From NCBI RefSeq assembly GCF_014697375.1, contig NZ_JACJRS010000009.1, forward strand, positions 1 to 64,000: a stretch of 64,000 bases of DNA. The letters are read 5' to 3'. Made by a program: the position numbers and the translations under genes. This document shows, piece by piece, positions 55,525 to 63,883 of the stretch. The stretch is from Phormidium sp. FACHB-1136. GTDB taxonomy: Bacteria > Cyanobacteriota > Cyanobacteriia > Phormidesmidales > Phormidesmidaceae. Numbering within the stretch: position 1 is the stretch's first letter; each line of letters opens with the position of its first letter. The notes beneath the pieces are model-generated. The model was not told the origin of the DNA. It saw only the letters and a list, made by a program, of their open reading frames with translations, and ran no database searches.

Positions 55525-56097
55525 TTAGGTCATGAAGGACATGGGAGCCCGTTCAAGTTCGAGCCATGCCCGACCGTTTTTGGTGCCCAGTAACGCGGCT
55601 CGTTTACTGCCCTCTACAGTGCCAAAGATCGCCTCGAAGTCGTCGAAGAGATCCGCCGCCGTAAAGGCTCCCGATGCCTGAGAGAAAGGCGCACTGTAAT
55701 GGCTCTGGCCACCGGAGTTTTCGTAGTACCGACTCACCGAGGAACCCCAAGGGGTACTGGTGCGGACGGGGGTCGTTTCTCCTTTGTACCAGTGGACGCG
55801 GGAGGGCTTGATACCAGTACCCCGGAGCCGTAGCGCGGCTTCTCCCGCGCCGAGAGTCGTTTTAAGGCCCAGCTCAGCCGCCGTCACCAGGGCTAGCGTG
55901 GATTCGCTCACGTTGACGCTAAAGATCATCGGCTCAGCGCCGACACGCAAGGCCAGGGAACGGTAGTACAGGGTTGTGCTTGCACCGCGCTGCTCGATGG
56001 GGCCGGGGGTGCTTGGGCCTTTGTTGGCAAAATAGGCCTGTCGAGCTTGGGCGATAGTGGCTTGGCGGGTGTAATACCACGGTTGCTTAAGGGCCAT
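55525..56097 (-). CDS. Hypothetical structural-like protein
   Basis: The 190-residue protein is rich in Thr, Ser, Ala and aromatic residues with few Lys/Cys, typical of beta-rich structural proteins (STTLYYRSLALRVG, MIFSVNVSESTLALVTAAELG, WGSSVSRYYENSGG). A ribosome site AGGT is 9 nt upstream. It is a candidate capsid- or tail-type component on composition only. Confidence 0.6.
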   Translation of the reverse strand: MALKQPWYYTRQATIAQARQAYFANKGPSTPGPIEQRGASTTLYYRSLALRVGAEPMIFSVNVSESTLALVTAAELGLKTTLGAGEAALRLRGTGIKPSRVHWYKGETTPVRTSTPWGSSVSRYYENSGGQSHYSAPFSQASGAFTAADLFDDFEAIFGTVEGSKRAALLGTKNGRAWLELERAPMSFMT

Positions 56098-56175
56098 GGG
56101 GGATACCTCTAGGAAGGGATAGGAAGGGGAAGACTGATCCCAATCTAGCCCTCGAACTCATCACTTTTTTTCACC

Positions 56176-56194
56176 GGAACCCCTAAAGGGTTCC
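56176..56194. other. Small hairpin in the late-like module
   Basis: GGAACCC (56176-56182) and GGGTTCC (56188-56194) pair perfectly with a 5-nt loop, in the 115-nt gap between two minus-strand genes. It has A-rich, not T-rich, sequence downstream on that strand, so it is more likely a processing or stability element than a terminator. Confidence 0.4.
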
Positions 56195-56212
56195 AATAAC
56201 TTTTTAAATTCC

Positions 56213-57049
56213 CTAACCCGTCTCTAGGGCGGTGGGGTGGACGCCGGAACGGTCATAGAGCACTACAGGGTTCGGGAGTCCGTGAACATGGAGTAAGGCT
56301 GTCTGAAATCGCACGGAGGCGATGGGGCGTTTGCGGGGGCGGCGGCGAGTCTGGCCAAAAATGAAATCGTTCCCCGGAATCGTGGGAAATGCCTCCATAG
56401 GGGCTTCATTCTGGCTGTAGTTCATTTTCGACCAGTCTGGGGTGTCGTTCTGAACGTCTAACACCTTGGAAATCACTTCCCTGGCTTCGGATTCGGAGCG
56501 GGTGAGAATTTGGAGGGCGTAACCCTTCCCCCAGTCGTTGTACGTCGCCATGTCCTTACCCTTGCGCCACACATAACCAGGCCCACCCACACCAAAGGCG
56601 GTACGGATACGGTTTGCGAAGGTGCCCGCAATGGTGGGGGTGATTGTCTCGGTGGTGTGATCCATCAGCCGGAAGGAGATTTCCCCCGTCACTGGGGGGT
56701 ATCCCGGCTCAACATCCGCCAGATCTTCTTGAAAGAACAGGGCGACCTGGGGCCGAAACTTGCGGCTTTCCTGGAATGAGGAGACCGGGATGCCGTAGTA
56801 CGGAACTCGGTAGGCTTGGCTGCGGATGTGCTCCAGAAACCAGCACTTCAGCAGCGTCACCATATAGGGGTCTTCGTCCTCATGAAGTAGAGCTTTGGCC
56901 AGTATCCCGCGATGGGTGGTGAGGTCGGGTGACCAATTTTCGTCCACACCGAAATCTGAGAAGTACTCACGGGTTTCTCGGTTCTGCCATCGGCGAATGA
57001 TGGCCTGCAGGGTCTCTTCTTGGACGGGCTGAATATTTTGCGCTTCCAT
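56213..57049 (-). CDS. Hypothetical protein of the late-like module (278 aa)
   Basis: The 278-residue soluble protein has a helical N-terminus (LQAIIRRWQNRETREYFSD) and a mixed alpha/beta body (VALFFQEDLADVEPGYPPVTG, FANRIRTAFGVGGPGYVWRKG, YALQILTRSESEAREVISKVL). No Walker motif, nuclease signature or signal was found. It starts 3 nt after the 855-residue gene stops, so they are coupled. I cannot assign a family. Confidence 0.65.
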   Translation of the reverse strand: MEAQNIQPVQEETLQAIIRRWQNRETREYFSDFGVDENWSPDLTTHRGILAKALLHEDEDPYMVTLLKCWFLEHIRSQAYRVPYYGIPVSSFQESRKFRPQVALFFQEDLADVEPGYPPVTGEISFRLMDHTTETITPTIAGTFANRIRTAFGVGGPGYVWRKGKDMATYNDWGKGYALQILTRSESEAREVISKVLDVQNDTPDWSKMNYSQNEAPMEAFPTIPGNDFIFGQTRRRPRKRPIASVRFQTALLHVHGLPNPVVLYDRSGVHPTALETG

Positions 57050-57051
57050 GG

Positions 57052-59619
57052 CTATCCTTTCTGGGCCTCAGAGGGAAGAACATCGGGAACATTGTTGATG
57101 TACTCTTTTAGGGTTGCGTTGGCCTCCTGCACGGGGCTGTTGTCAAGCCATGGATCGGGAATGCCGTCTCGAACGGAATCCTTAAAACGCATCCAGTTCT
57201 CTTTGGACTCCTCTACCTCGTCTTGGATCTCAATCACAAGGCTAGTGGCCTGCATCCCTACAGAAATCCTGTCCTCTGCGTTTTCGAGGGCGTCATTCAC
57301 TTTCGAGAATCGGCTGCGGAAGCGACTCTGAGCGCGGGCTGATTCGCTCATCCAGGGATAGGAGCGCTCACTAACCACGCCCCAACGCTTCAGGGCGTTA
57401 CCGATTCGGCCCGTGTTCTCGCCGATCCACTCCATCAGGTCTAGGGAGCTGTCGGCAATGCTTCGGACTGTCCAGAGAATCGCATTAGCGCTTTGAATGA
57501 TGCGGTTGGCTTTGTTCCAGGCTTCATTGATGCCGTGGTAGCGTTCCTCTCCAAGGACACCCTTCAGGAAGTTTTCAACGGTGTCGCCCACCACTTCGCC
57601 AACATCGATCACCTGGTCTTCCTCATTCCGAATCCCTGCGGCCTGGAGTGCCTGAGAAATTAACTGAAAGAAGGTGTCGCCCACGTCGCGAGACAACATA
57701 CTGACGTTGTGCATGACGCCGATAAAGGTCAGCACGTTCAAAACCTTGTCCATGCGGGTCGCTCTCCAGGCCGTTCGCATGAAGTTGTTCACCGTCTGCA
57801 ACAGGGTGAAGGTTTCGCCCAGCTTGACGCGGCTCTCGATGCCGATTCCGTAGAGGCCAGGGAAGCCAGAAACGGGATTATTGGCCTTGGTGTTGGTGTC
57901 GGTGGCCTTGGCCTGAATATCCGCCACCCGTTGAAATTCGTAAAAGCAGCTCCCCTTTGGCCCCTCGGTGGGGGTTTGGCGCACGGGCTGTTCTACCCGC
58001 CGCACGTTGGGGTTATCGGCGGGGTTGTTGACCAGGTTGGGGCTACTGGGAGTGTTCACGGGCCACCGCGCACCCACCGGAATCGGCACAGGCAACACGG
58101 GCGGCGAAAAGAGTTGTCGGGTCACGTCCTCCCGACCATAGGGCCAGCGAATCTGGCGATCACCGTTCTCCTGCTCGATAATCTCCGTCCCGTCGCGCAG
58201 CTTTGTAATGCGGGGCCACGTTTGTGGGCCTTCGGTGGGCGATTCGGTGAAGGCGTCGCCGGGGCTTCCGGCTGGGCGGGTGGGGGTGTCGGGGTCGTCT
58301 GCCAGGTTGGGCGCGTCCCGTGGGGGGGCATTGGGGTCAAGGTCGGGCGGGCCGGGGGGTGCAAAGGGGTTGGTGGGGGTGCTCGGTGCCTCGGTGGGGG
58401 GGGGGCTAAAGTTTGGGGCATCCTGGGGCGGCGCTAGGGGTTGGGTGTCGGGTGGCGCTTGGGGCTGGGTCTGGGGCCAGGGCAGATCGCCTCCAGGCTG
58501 ATAGGCGGGGCTTGGGACAGGAGGGGCGGGGAGTAGATTGGGGGCGGCTCCCGGCGTGGTGGGTTGGCGGCTGCTCCGGGCTGGGTTGGGCGCGTAGGTG
58601 GGGGGCTGGGCAGGTTGGTAGGGGGGGTCGGTGCCGCCGTCCACTCTCGCCCAGGAATATGCAGGCCCCATGGAATTCCGCCCAAGGAAGACCGCGTACG
58701 TAGACGGGGGGGGGAGGTTCGGCACGTCCCAGACCTGATAGTAATCAATGTAGCCAGTCCACAGGGGGCGGGGCTCGATTCGCTCGTTTAGAATAGGGCC
58801 GAGCATCTGTGGGCTCCCGTTAACGGTTCCCGATGCCCCAGAACCGAAAAGCCCGTAAATAGCACCCGCAACGGAGCCCACCCCGCCAGATTCGGGGGTA
58901 GCATCCTCCAGCATTAGCCCTTGGGTGAGGGCGTCGGGATCTAGTTGGTTGGGGTATTCTTCACCCAGCATCCAGCCGGGAACATTGTCTAGGTTGCCGA
59001 GCTGCTGCTGTTCGGCGACATAGTCGGCGTAGGTGGGCCAATCCCGCCGATCCATCTCAGCTTGAATGGCCATCATCCCCACAGACAGCAGCATCCCGCC
59101 GCCCCCAGGCATTCCCCGCCCACCAATGCGGAACCCTGCGCCCTTCGCGCTGACGGGGCGACCTGGATTGACGCCGCTAGGGGCTGCTGCGGGGGAATTG
59201 GCAGCGTTAACGGGAGTGGCAGGGGTGCGACCATACCCCGGCTGATATTGCACAAAGGGATCCGCACGATACCCACCAGCAGCCGCATTATTCACAACAC
59301 CCGTAGACCCCCCACGAAACGATCCAGGGGCGGGGCTTGATGGGGAAGATATTCCACCACTGTAGGTGCGAGTAGCAGGGGAGCCTATGTAATCGGGATT
59401 TACGGGGTTGGCGGGGTTCGAGTTGTACCGGAATTGCAGACCACCACTAGGCAGAGGACGCCCGCGATTAACGGGGGCGGGGCCAGGGTTAGACCGCACA
59501 TGATAGACCCCACCCCCACCAGCGGGGGACGACGTAGGGGCGGATGAATTGACGCCTTGAAAGATGGACTCCAGCCGCGCCCGATCCTGCATGACGCCAA
59601 GGGAATTAATGGGCATCAC
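57052..59619 (-). CDS. Large proline-rich protein with helical C-terminal domain (855 aa)
   Basis: Residues 1-130 are Gly/Ser/Pro-rich and disordered. A Gly-rich hydrophobic segment follows (RGMPGGGGMLLSVGMMAIQAE, about 165-190). Residues about 330-560 are strongly Pro-rich with TP and PP runs. Then comes a helical domain (about 620-855) with weakly hydrophobic helices (FLKGVLGEERYHGINEAWNK) and coiled-coil-like stretches. The plan could suit a structural, injected or tape-measure-like protein, but length and composition are the only hints. Confidence 0.7.
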   Translation of the reverse strand: MMPINSLGVMQDRARLESIFQGVNSSAPTSSPAGGGGVYHVRSNPGPAPVNRGRPLPSGGLQFRYNSNPANPVNPDYIGSPATRTYSGGISSPSSPAPGSFRGGSTGVVNNAAAGGYRADPFVQYQPGYGRTPATPVNAANSPAAAPSGVNPGRPVSAKGAGFRIGGRGMPGGGGMLLSVGMMAIQAEMDRRDWPTYADYVAEQQQLGNLDNVPGWMLGEEYPNQLDPDALTQGLMLEDATPESGGVGSVAGAIYGLFGSGASGTVNGSPQMLGPILNERIEPRPLWTGYIDYYQVWDVPNLPPPSTYAVFLGRNSMGPAYSWARVDGGTDPPYQPAQPPTYAPNPARSSRQPTTPGAAPNLLPAPPVPSPAYQPGGDLPWPQTQPQAPPDTQPLAPPQDAPNFSPPPTEAPSTPTNPFAPPGPPDLDPNAPPRDAPNLADDPDTPTRPAGSPGDAFTESPTEGPQTWPRITKLRDGTEIIEQENGDRQIRWPYGREDVTRQLFSPPVLPVPIPVGARWPVNTPSSPNLVNNPADNPNVRRVEQPVRQTPTEGPKGSCFYEFQRVADIQAKATDTNTKANNPVSGFPGLYGIGIESRVKLGETFTLLQTVNNFMRTAWRATRMDKVLNVLTFIGVMHNVSMLSRDVGDTFFQLISQALQAAGIRNEEDQVIDVGEVVGDTVENFLKGVLGEERYHGINEAWNKANRIIQSANAILWTVRSIADSSLDLMEWIGENTGRIGNALKRWGVVSERSYPWMSESARAQSRFRSRFSKVNDALENAEDRISVGMQATSLVIEIQDEVEESKENWMRFKDSVRDGIPDPWLDNSPVQEANATLKEYINNVPDVLPSEAQKG

Positions 59620-59626
59620 TCACCCC

Positions 59627-59926
59627 CTAGGGCAAAAAGGCGGGGGGGATGGCGGCGTTAGAAATCTCCAAGGCTTCTTGGAAAATCTTTGTGGTGCTTT
59701 CCCGCCACGTCTGAGACAGCGGGATAGAAACCCGGAAGATAATACACTCCTCCCCATTGGCCGCTAGACCATCCTGGGCCGTAATGCGGGGAATCAACGG
59801 CGCGGAGTCGCTCTCTTGGTAGCGGGTGTTCTTGTGGAGCTGGTACAGGGCGCACAAGGCCCAGACGATCAGTTTCTCTAGCGTGTTCACGGTGGCCGGA
59901 AGATTGGCGGTTGCAAATGCAGACAT
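59627..59926 (-). CDS. Small hypothetical protein, first gene of the late-like module
   Basis: Start ATG 59926 (MSAFATANLPATVN) gives 99 residues; a longer frame reaches 59986. It has a helix LEKLIVWALCALYQLHKNT and a beta-rich end (ECIIFRVSIPLSQTW). It is the promoter-proximal gene of the minus-strand module and diverges from the recombinase. The stop is 8 nt from the next start. Confidence 0.6.
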   Translation of the reverse strand: MSAFATANLPATVNTLEKLIVWALCALYQLHKNTRYQESDSAPLIPRITAQDGLAANGEECIIFRVSIPLSQTWRESTTKIFQEALEISNAAIPPAFLP

Positions 59927-59978
59927 AGGAAAATCAGGAACTCTAGCCCCGTTGTAATCCTCACGATTCTTATTAGAA

Positions 59979-60008
59979 AACCCCATAAAATAGATATTTC
60001 ATGGGGTT
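59979..60008. promoter_or_regulatory. Inverted repeat between divergent module and recombinase genes
   Basis: AACCCCAT (59979-59986) and ATGGGGTT (60001-60008) are exact inverted repeats; the AT-rich centre also has partial symmetry. It lies 53 nt before the first module gene and 107 nt before the recombinase, so it may be an operator for both. Confidence 0.5.
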
Positions 60009-60114
60009 AGAATTTAAGCTTAGAACCCTTGCCCTGCAAGACTTTTGGGCAATTCAATAGATAGAAAAGAATTTGATACCCCATCTTTTTGATGTTTTTA
60101 GGGGAATTCATTCA

Positions 60115-60675
60115 ATGAAAATCAACGGAAACGGACGGGCGGAGCCGCTCACAAAAGAAGAGTTCGGGAAAGTGTTAAGAGAGTTAACAGGAAAGTATCG
60201 AGCGATCTTTGCCCTGTGCTGGTACACCGCCGAACGACCGGGAGCCATCCTCCAGTTAACCGTGAGTGATGTCTACGACGATCCAGTCAGCAGGAAGGCG
60301 CGGCGAACCCTGGTCATCCCAGCCCGCAAACGAAAGGACAAGCGGACTAGAGAGGTTCCATGCTCCAAGCATCTCGCCTCAGAACTGCGACTCTATGACG
60401 CCCCACGGGAAGGGTGGTTATTCCCCACCAACAGCCACTCAGGCCACCTCACCTATGGCACATACTATTGGCTTCTGATGAAAACCTTTGAGCGGCTGGG
60501 GATGATCGGCTACAGCCCCTACTCAACACGCCGGGGGGCGCTAACCCACCTACTCAGGGAAGGGCAATCAACTAGACGGATCCAAGAAATCAGTGGTCAT
60601 GTCTCTCTAGCCAGCCTTCAGCCCTACTTAGAGAGCAGCGAAGAGGAACGGCGGAAGACAGCGGAACTCCTCTAG
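60115..60675 (+). CDS. Compact tyrosine recombinase (catalytic domain only)
   Basis: Start ATG 60115 (MKINGNGRAEPLTKEEF) gives 186 residues. Catalytic Arg is in TAERPGAILQL, the second motif is YSTRRGALTHLL (Ser where His is usual, Arg kept), the GH of EISGHVSLAS and the nucleophile Tyr in LQPYLES follow. There is no N-terminal core-binding domain, so it is about 100 residues shorter than phage integrases. It likely integrates or excises the element, with an attachment site just after it. Confidence 0.87.
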   Translation: MKINGNGRAEPLTKEEFGKVLRELTGKYRAIFALCWYTAERPGAILQLTVSDVYDDPVSRKARRTLVIPARKRKDKRTREVPCSKHLASELRLYDAPREGWLFPTNSHSGHLTYGTYYWLLMKTFERLGMIGYSPYSTRRGALTHLLREGQSTRRIQEISGHVSLASLQPYLESSEEERRKTAELL

Positions 60676-60994
60676 GCGTGGGGCGGGGGTTTAATTCATT
60701 AGAACAACATCTAAACGACTGGGGAACCACAGGCCGTAAGCATCAAGTTTCGTTGCGGGGGGCGTGCGGTGGAGGATTGAGGAGACACCCCTAGAGCGAT
60801 GGCTAATTGGGATCTGACCGTCCCAGCAATTGTCGCTATGATTTAGGCAAGTTCACCATACCAATCCTCAGCGTCGATGCCAGCCCTCGCTAACCATGAG
60901 TCCAGTGTGCTTTGGGCACCATCGCGGCATCCCTAGCTGGAAGGGCCGTCATCCATCGGCCACCCCTGCCTCCGTTCAGCGCCCTGCCCCCTAA
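60676..60994. other. 319-nt spacer at the right end of the cryptic element
   Basis: It contains the 11-mer CAACATCTAAA (60705-60715), shared with 50300-50310, and no open frame, tRNA or repeat I recognise. The true element boundary probably lies here. Confidence 0.4.
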
Positions 60995-61291
60995 ATGGCT
61001 TCTCCCATGACCGATCAGCAACCCCCATCAAGAGACGATTTTCTGTTTCCGCGCAGCAAATACTGGGGGGAATTTAGTCCCCAACACTTGGCCTTCAACG
61101 CCAACCTCCAGGAGTTTGCCCAGCGAGTTTCGTTTATCTGCAACCTGGAAACCGGGGGGAAAATCCCGCCCAAGCAAGCCTACGACGAAATTAAGCGCCT
61201 GTGGAAAGACCTCAAGCGCTCTAAGTCTCACCTGATTGATGTACCGCCCACGGATGAGGGGCCATCGGCACCGCCCCCCGCAACCGACTAG
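60995..61291 (+). CDS. DUF7219-like small cyanobacterial protein
   Basis: The 98-residue protein has the conserved pattern DDFLFPRSKYWGEFSPQHLAF, then LQEFAQRVSFICNLETGGK and YDEIKRLWKDLKRSK. It is found across cyanobacteria (family name from memory, DUF7219) and is sometimes mislabelled as an isopropylmalate-type enzyme. The function is unknown. It is the first core gene after the element. Confidence 0.8.
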   Translation: MASPMTDQQPPSRDDFLFPRSKYWGEFSPQHLAFNANLQEFAQRVSFICNLETGGKIPPKQAYDEIKRLWKDLKRSKSHLIDVPPTDEGPSAPPPATD

Positions 61292-61359
61292 GGGATCCTG
61301 GTTGGTGGATTCATCCGGTGCGGGCACGCAGCCGTTCGCTCCGGATGGGCGTTAGCGGC

Positions 61360-61602
61360 CTAGACCGCCGGAGCCTCTAGCCAGCCTGCACTGAGGATGA
61401 CGGTCAAGCCCATGAACAGAGCCGTCAGCACCCAGGTAACGCGGTTGAGGGTGGTTTCAGCGCTCTTGGTACTGGTAAAAAGTTGGGCCTGTCCCCCTAG
61501 TCCACCGAGGCCATCGCCCTTAGGACTGTGGAGCATGACCAGGGCCGTCAGCCCTAGGGCCGAAACCAGCCACAGCACTTGCACAATTGTTTTGACGATC
61601 AT
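61360..61602 (-). CDS. secG: Preprotein translocase subunit SecG
   Basis: The 80-residue protein has two transmembrane helices (IVQVLWLVSALGLTALVML and VTWVLTALFMGLTVILSAG) with the conserved GLGGLGG loop between. SecG joins SecY and SecE in the translocon and speeds export. It lies downstream of gpmI on the same strand, as in many cyanobacteria. Confidence 0.93.
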   Translation of the reverse strand: MIVKTIVQVLWLVSALGLTALVMLHSPKGDGLGGLGGQAQLFTSTKSAETTLNRVTWVLTALFMGLTVILSAGWLEAPAV

Positions 61603-61749
61603 GGGCGCGTTCCGTTTTCAAGATTCAGGGTCAAAAAACTTGGCTGGGGTTGGGTAACGGTGAACGATCCATCCCAGCACAGCTTTCCTATTCTAAGCTG
61701 ATTTGCAGCCGACACGGACGCTCCCAACCCCTATGCCCCTTACCCACTC

Positions 61750-61772
61750 GGAGGGGCGAGGTTTCCTCGTCC
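61750..61772. repeat. Dispersed palindrome, degenerate copy 3
   Basis: GGAGGGGCGAGGTTTCCTCGTCC differs from the copy at 18296 in several bases but keeps the inverted GGCGAGG / CCTCG. It sits in the secG-gpmI spacer. Confidence 0.6.
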
Positions 61773-61803
61773 ATGCCCCCGCCCTACCCATGATGGGATC
61801 GAC

Positions 61804-63402
61804 CTAGATCGACAGCCGTACCGGGGTGCGGTTGGCGCGAATGTCCACATCGGCGGAGAGGATCATGGATCGTCCGGTCATTTCGACGGGCTGGGGCAGA
61901 TTGAGGATTTGCAGAATGGTGGGAGCCACGTCGGAGAGACGACCATCTTCCCGCAGTTGCACATCGCCACCGTGGGCGGGCACCTTCAGCTTTTCTCCCT
62001 CAATCAAAATGAAGGGCACCGGGTTGGTGGTGTGGGCCGTCCAGGGTTTGTGGTTTTCGTCCCACATCAGTTCGGCGTTGCCGTGGTCGGCGATAATGAT
62101 GGCGGTGCCCCCGGCCTTACCGATGGCGTCGATCAGTCGGCCCAGGGTGCGATCCACGGTTTCGATAGCGGAGACAGCGGCCTCCATTTTGCCCGTGTGG
62201 CCCACCATGTCGGGGTTGGCGTAGTTGATCACCACCAGGGAGTAGATGCCCTTTTCGATGGCGGCGATGGCGGTATCGGTGACGGGTTCGGCAGACATGG
62301 CCGGGGCTTTGTCGTAGGTGGCCACCATGGGGCTGGACACCAGTTCCCGATCTTCACCCTCCAAAGGATCCTCTAGGCCACCGTTGAAAAAGTAGGTGAC
62401 GTGGGCGTACTTTTCGGTTTCGGCGGTGCGGAACTGCTTCAGACCGTGGGCCGCTACCACTTCCCCCAGAATGTTGTTGAGGTTTTGGGGATGGAAGGCC
62501 ACGTCCACGGGGAGTTCCGGGTCGTACTGGGTCATGGTGACAAAGGAGAGGGGGGTGATGAGATCCCGCTCAAAGGCGCTGAAGTTAGGATCTACCAAAG
62601 CCTGGGTCATCTGGCGAGCGCGGTCGGGCCGGAAGTTGAAGAAGATCACCCCGTCCCCTGGCTCGATGGCACCGGGGGCTAGGCGGGTGGGTTCTACAAA
62701 TTCGTCGTTGATGTCTTGGCTGTAGGACTCGATCAGGGTCTCCACGGCGGTTTTGCCCGTGCCCTCACCCGGATCCGTCAGCACCTTGTAGGCTTTTTCT
62801 ACCCGATCCCAGCGGTTGTCGCGATCCATGGCATAGTAGCGCCCGCTGATGGTGACGAGGCGACCCAGTCCGGCCTGGTCCACGTAGTCCTGAATCTTTT
62901 GGACGACGATCTTGCCCTCCGTGGGCTTAGTGTCGCGGCCATCGGTAATGATGTGGAGACACACTTCATCGATGTCCTGGGCCTTGGCCATGTCAATCAG
63001 GCCAAAGAGATGGTTGGTATGGGAGTGAACGCCGCCCTCGGAACAGAGGCCGATCAGGTGTAGCTTGCTTTTTTGGTAGCGCACGGTCTGACAAATCTTC
63101 AGCAGCGCTTCGTTTTCTTGCAGCGATCCGTCTTCCACGGCGTCGGAAATTCTGACCAATTCCTGGGGCACAATGCGTCCGGCCCCAATGTTGAGATGGC
63201 CCACCTCCGAGTTGCCCATTTGCCCATCGGGCAGACCGACATCCTTGCCGGAGGTGCGAATCAGGGTGTGGGGGTAGGCCGCCCAAAGGCTGTCCATCAC
63301 AGGCGTCTTGGCGGTGGCAATGGCGTTACCGTCTGTGGTGTCACGATATCCCCAACCATCGAGAATAATAAGTACCATCGGCGGCACAGACGTCTGATTC
63401 AT
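61804..63402 (-). CDS. gpmI: 2,3-bisphosphoglycerate-independent phosphoglycerate mutase
   Basis: The 532-residue enzyme of the alkaline phosphatase superfamily starts VPPMVLIILDGWGYRD, has the catalytic Ser in GQMGNSEVGHLNIGAGR and metal ligands in ITDGRDTKP, INYANPDMVGHTG, IIADHGNAELM and HTTNPVPFI. It interconverts 3- and 2-phosphoglycerate with two manganese ions. Full length, followed by secG. Confidence 0.97.
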   Translation of the reverse strand: MNQTSVPPMVLIILDGWGYRDTTDGNAIATAKTPVMDSLWAAYPHTLIRTSGKDVGLPDGQMGNSEVGHLNIGAGRIVPQELVRISDAVEDGSLQENEALLKICQTVRYQKSKLHLIGLCSEGGVHSHTNHLFGLIDMAKAQDIDEVCLHIITDGRDTKPTEGKIVVQKIQDYVDQAGLGRLVTISGRYYAMDRDNRWDRVEKAYKVLTDPGEGTGKTAVETLIESYSQDINDEFVEPTRLAPGAIEPGDGVIFFNFRPDRARQMTQALVDPNFSAFERDLITPLSFVTMTQYDPELPVDVAFHPQNLNNILGEVVAAHGLKQFRTAETEKYAHVTYFFNGGLEDPLEGEDRELVSSPMVATYDKAPAMSAEPVTDTAIAAIEKGIYSLVVINYANPDMVGHTGKMEAAVSAIETVDRTLGRLIDAIGKAGGTAIIIADHGNAELMWDENHKPWTAHTTNPVPFILIEGEKLKVPAHGGDVQLREDGRLSDVAPTILQILNLPQPVEMTGRSMILSADVDIRANRTPVRLSI

Positions 63403-63883
63403 GGGTGAGAATCCTTGTGATTGTGACTAGCGTCTCAGCGATCATAGCATTGGCATTTTAGGGGATATCGCCTGAAAAAAGCGTTGTCCTAAACGGCTAA
63501 GGCCGCACGCCCCGGCGAATCCTCTGCGTTGAAACAGACCCGAAAGCCCTTGACCTAGCCAGGGAAAAGATACTGGCCTTTAGGGGGCGATACCCAGGGA
63601 GCATGGCCATGGGCGCAGGGTTGGAAAGATAGGAAAATCAGTTAAAACGGGCTTTATAAAAGTTTTATAAAAGGGATTTTACTCTACAACCGTCAATTTT
63701 TATAATTCGCCCAGCATTTACCGCTGTGCCATGGGGTACCCCTAGGACGGGGATCACCGCCTAGGCTACGGATGCAGAGGTTTAGCCCTTGGGCTGGACT
63801 GGGCCAATTTCGACAAAAGACAACCCCGTTTCCACCCCGCCACCCCGTAGGGGCGAGGTCTCCTCGCCCGTTTAGACGTTGGG
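63403..63883. other. Spacer upstream of gpmI
   Basis: 481 nt without a convincing gene. An AT-rich segment (63640-63710) has a TTTATAAAAG duplication (GGCTTTATAAAAGTTTTATAA-type) that could be a promoter or regulator site for gpmI. A copy of the GTAGGGGCGAGG palindrome lies at 63847-63870. Confidence 0.45.
63847..63870. repeat. Dispersed palindrome GTAGGGGCGAGG..., copy 4
   Basis: GTAGGGGCGAGGTCTCCTCGCCCG is identical to the copy at 18296 over 24 bp and is also followed by T-rich bases. It sits 13 nt beyond the stop of the partial gene at the window end and could act as its terminator. Confidence 0.85.

Larger units (their letters stand above)
50311..60715. mobile_element. Cryptic integrative element (limits uncertain)
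   Basis: About 20 mostly small genes, nearly all unrecognised, lie between the IS110 gene and a tyrosine recombinase at 60115-60675. The 11-mer CAACATCTAAA occurs at 50300-50310 and again at 60705-60715, 30 nt after the recombinase stop, as attL/attR of a site-specific element might. The recombinase, divergent regulator with operator array and long minus-strand module look phage-like, but no terminase, portal, capsid or packaging ATPase is visible. Limits rest on an 11-bp match only. Confidence 0.55.
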
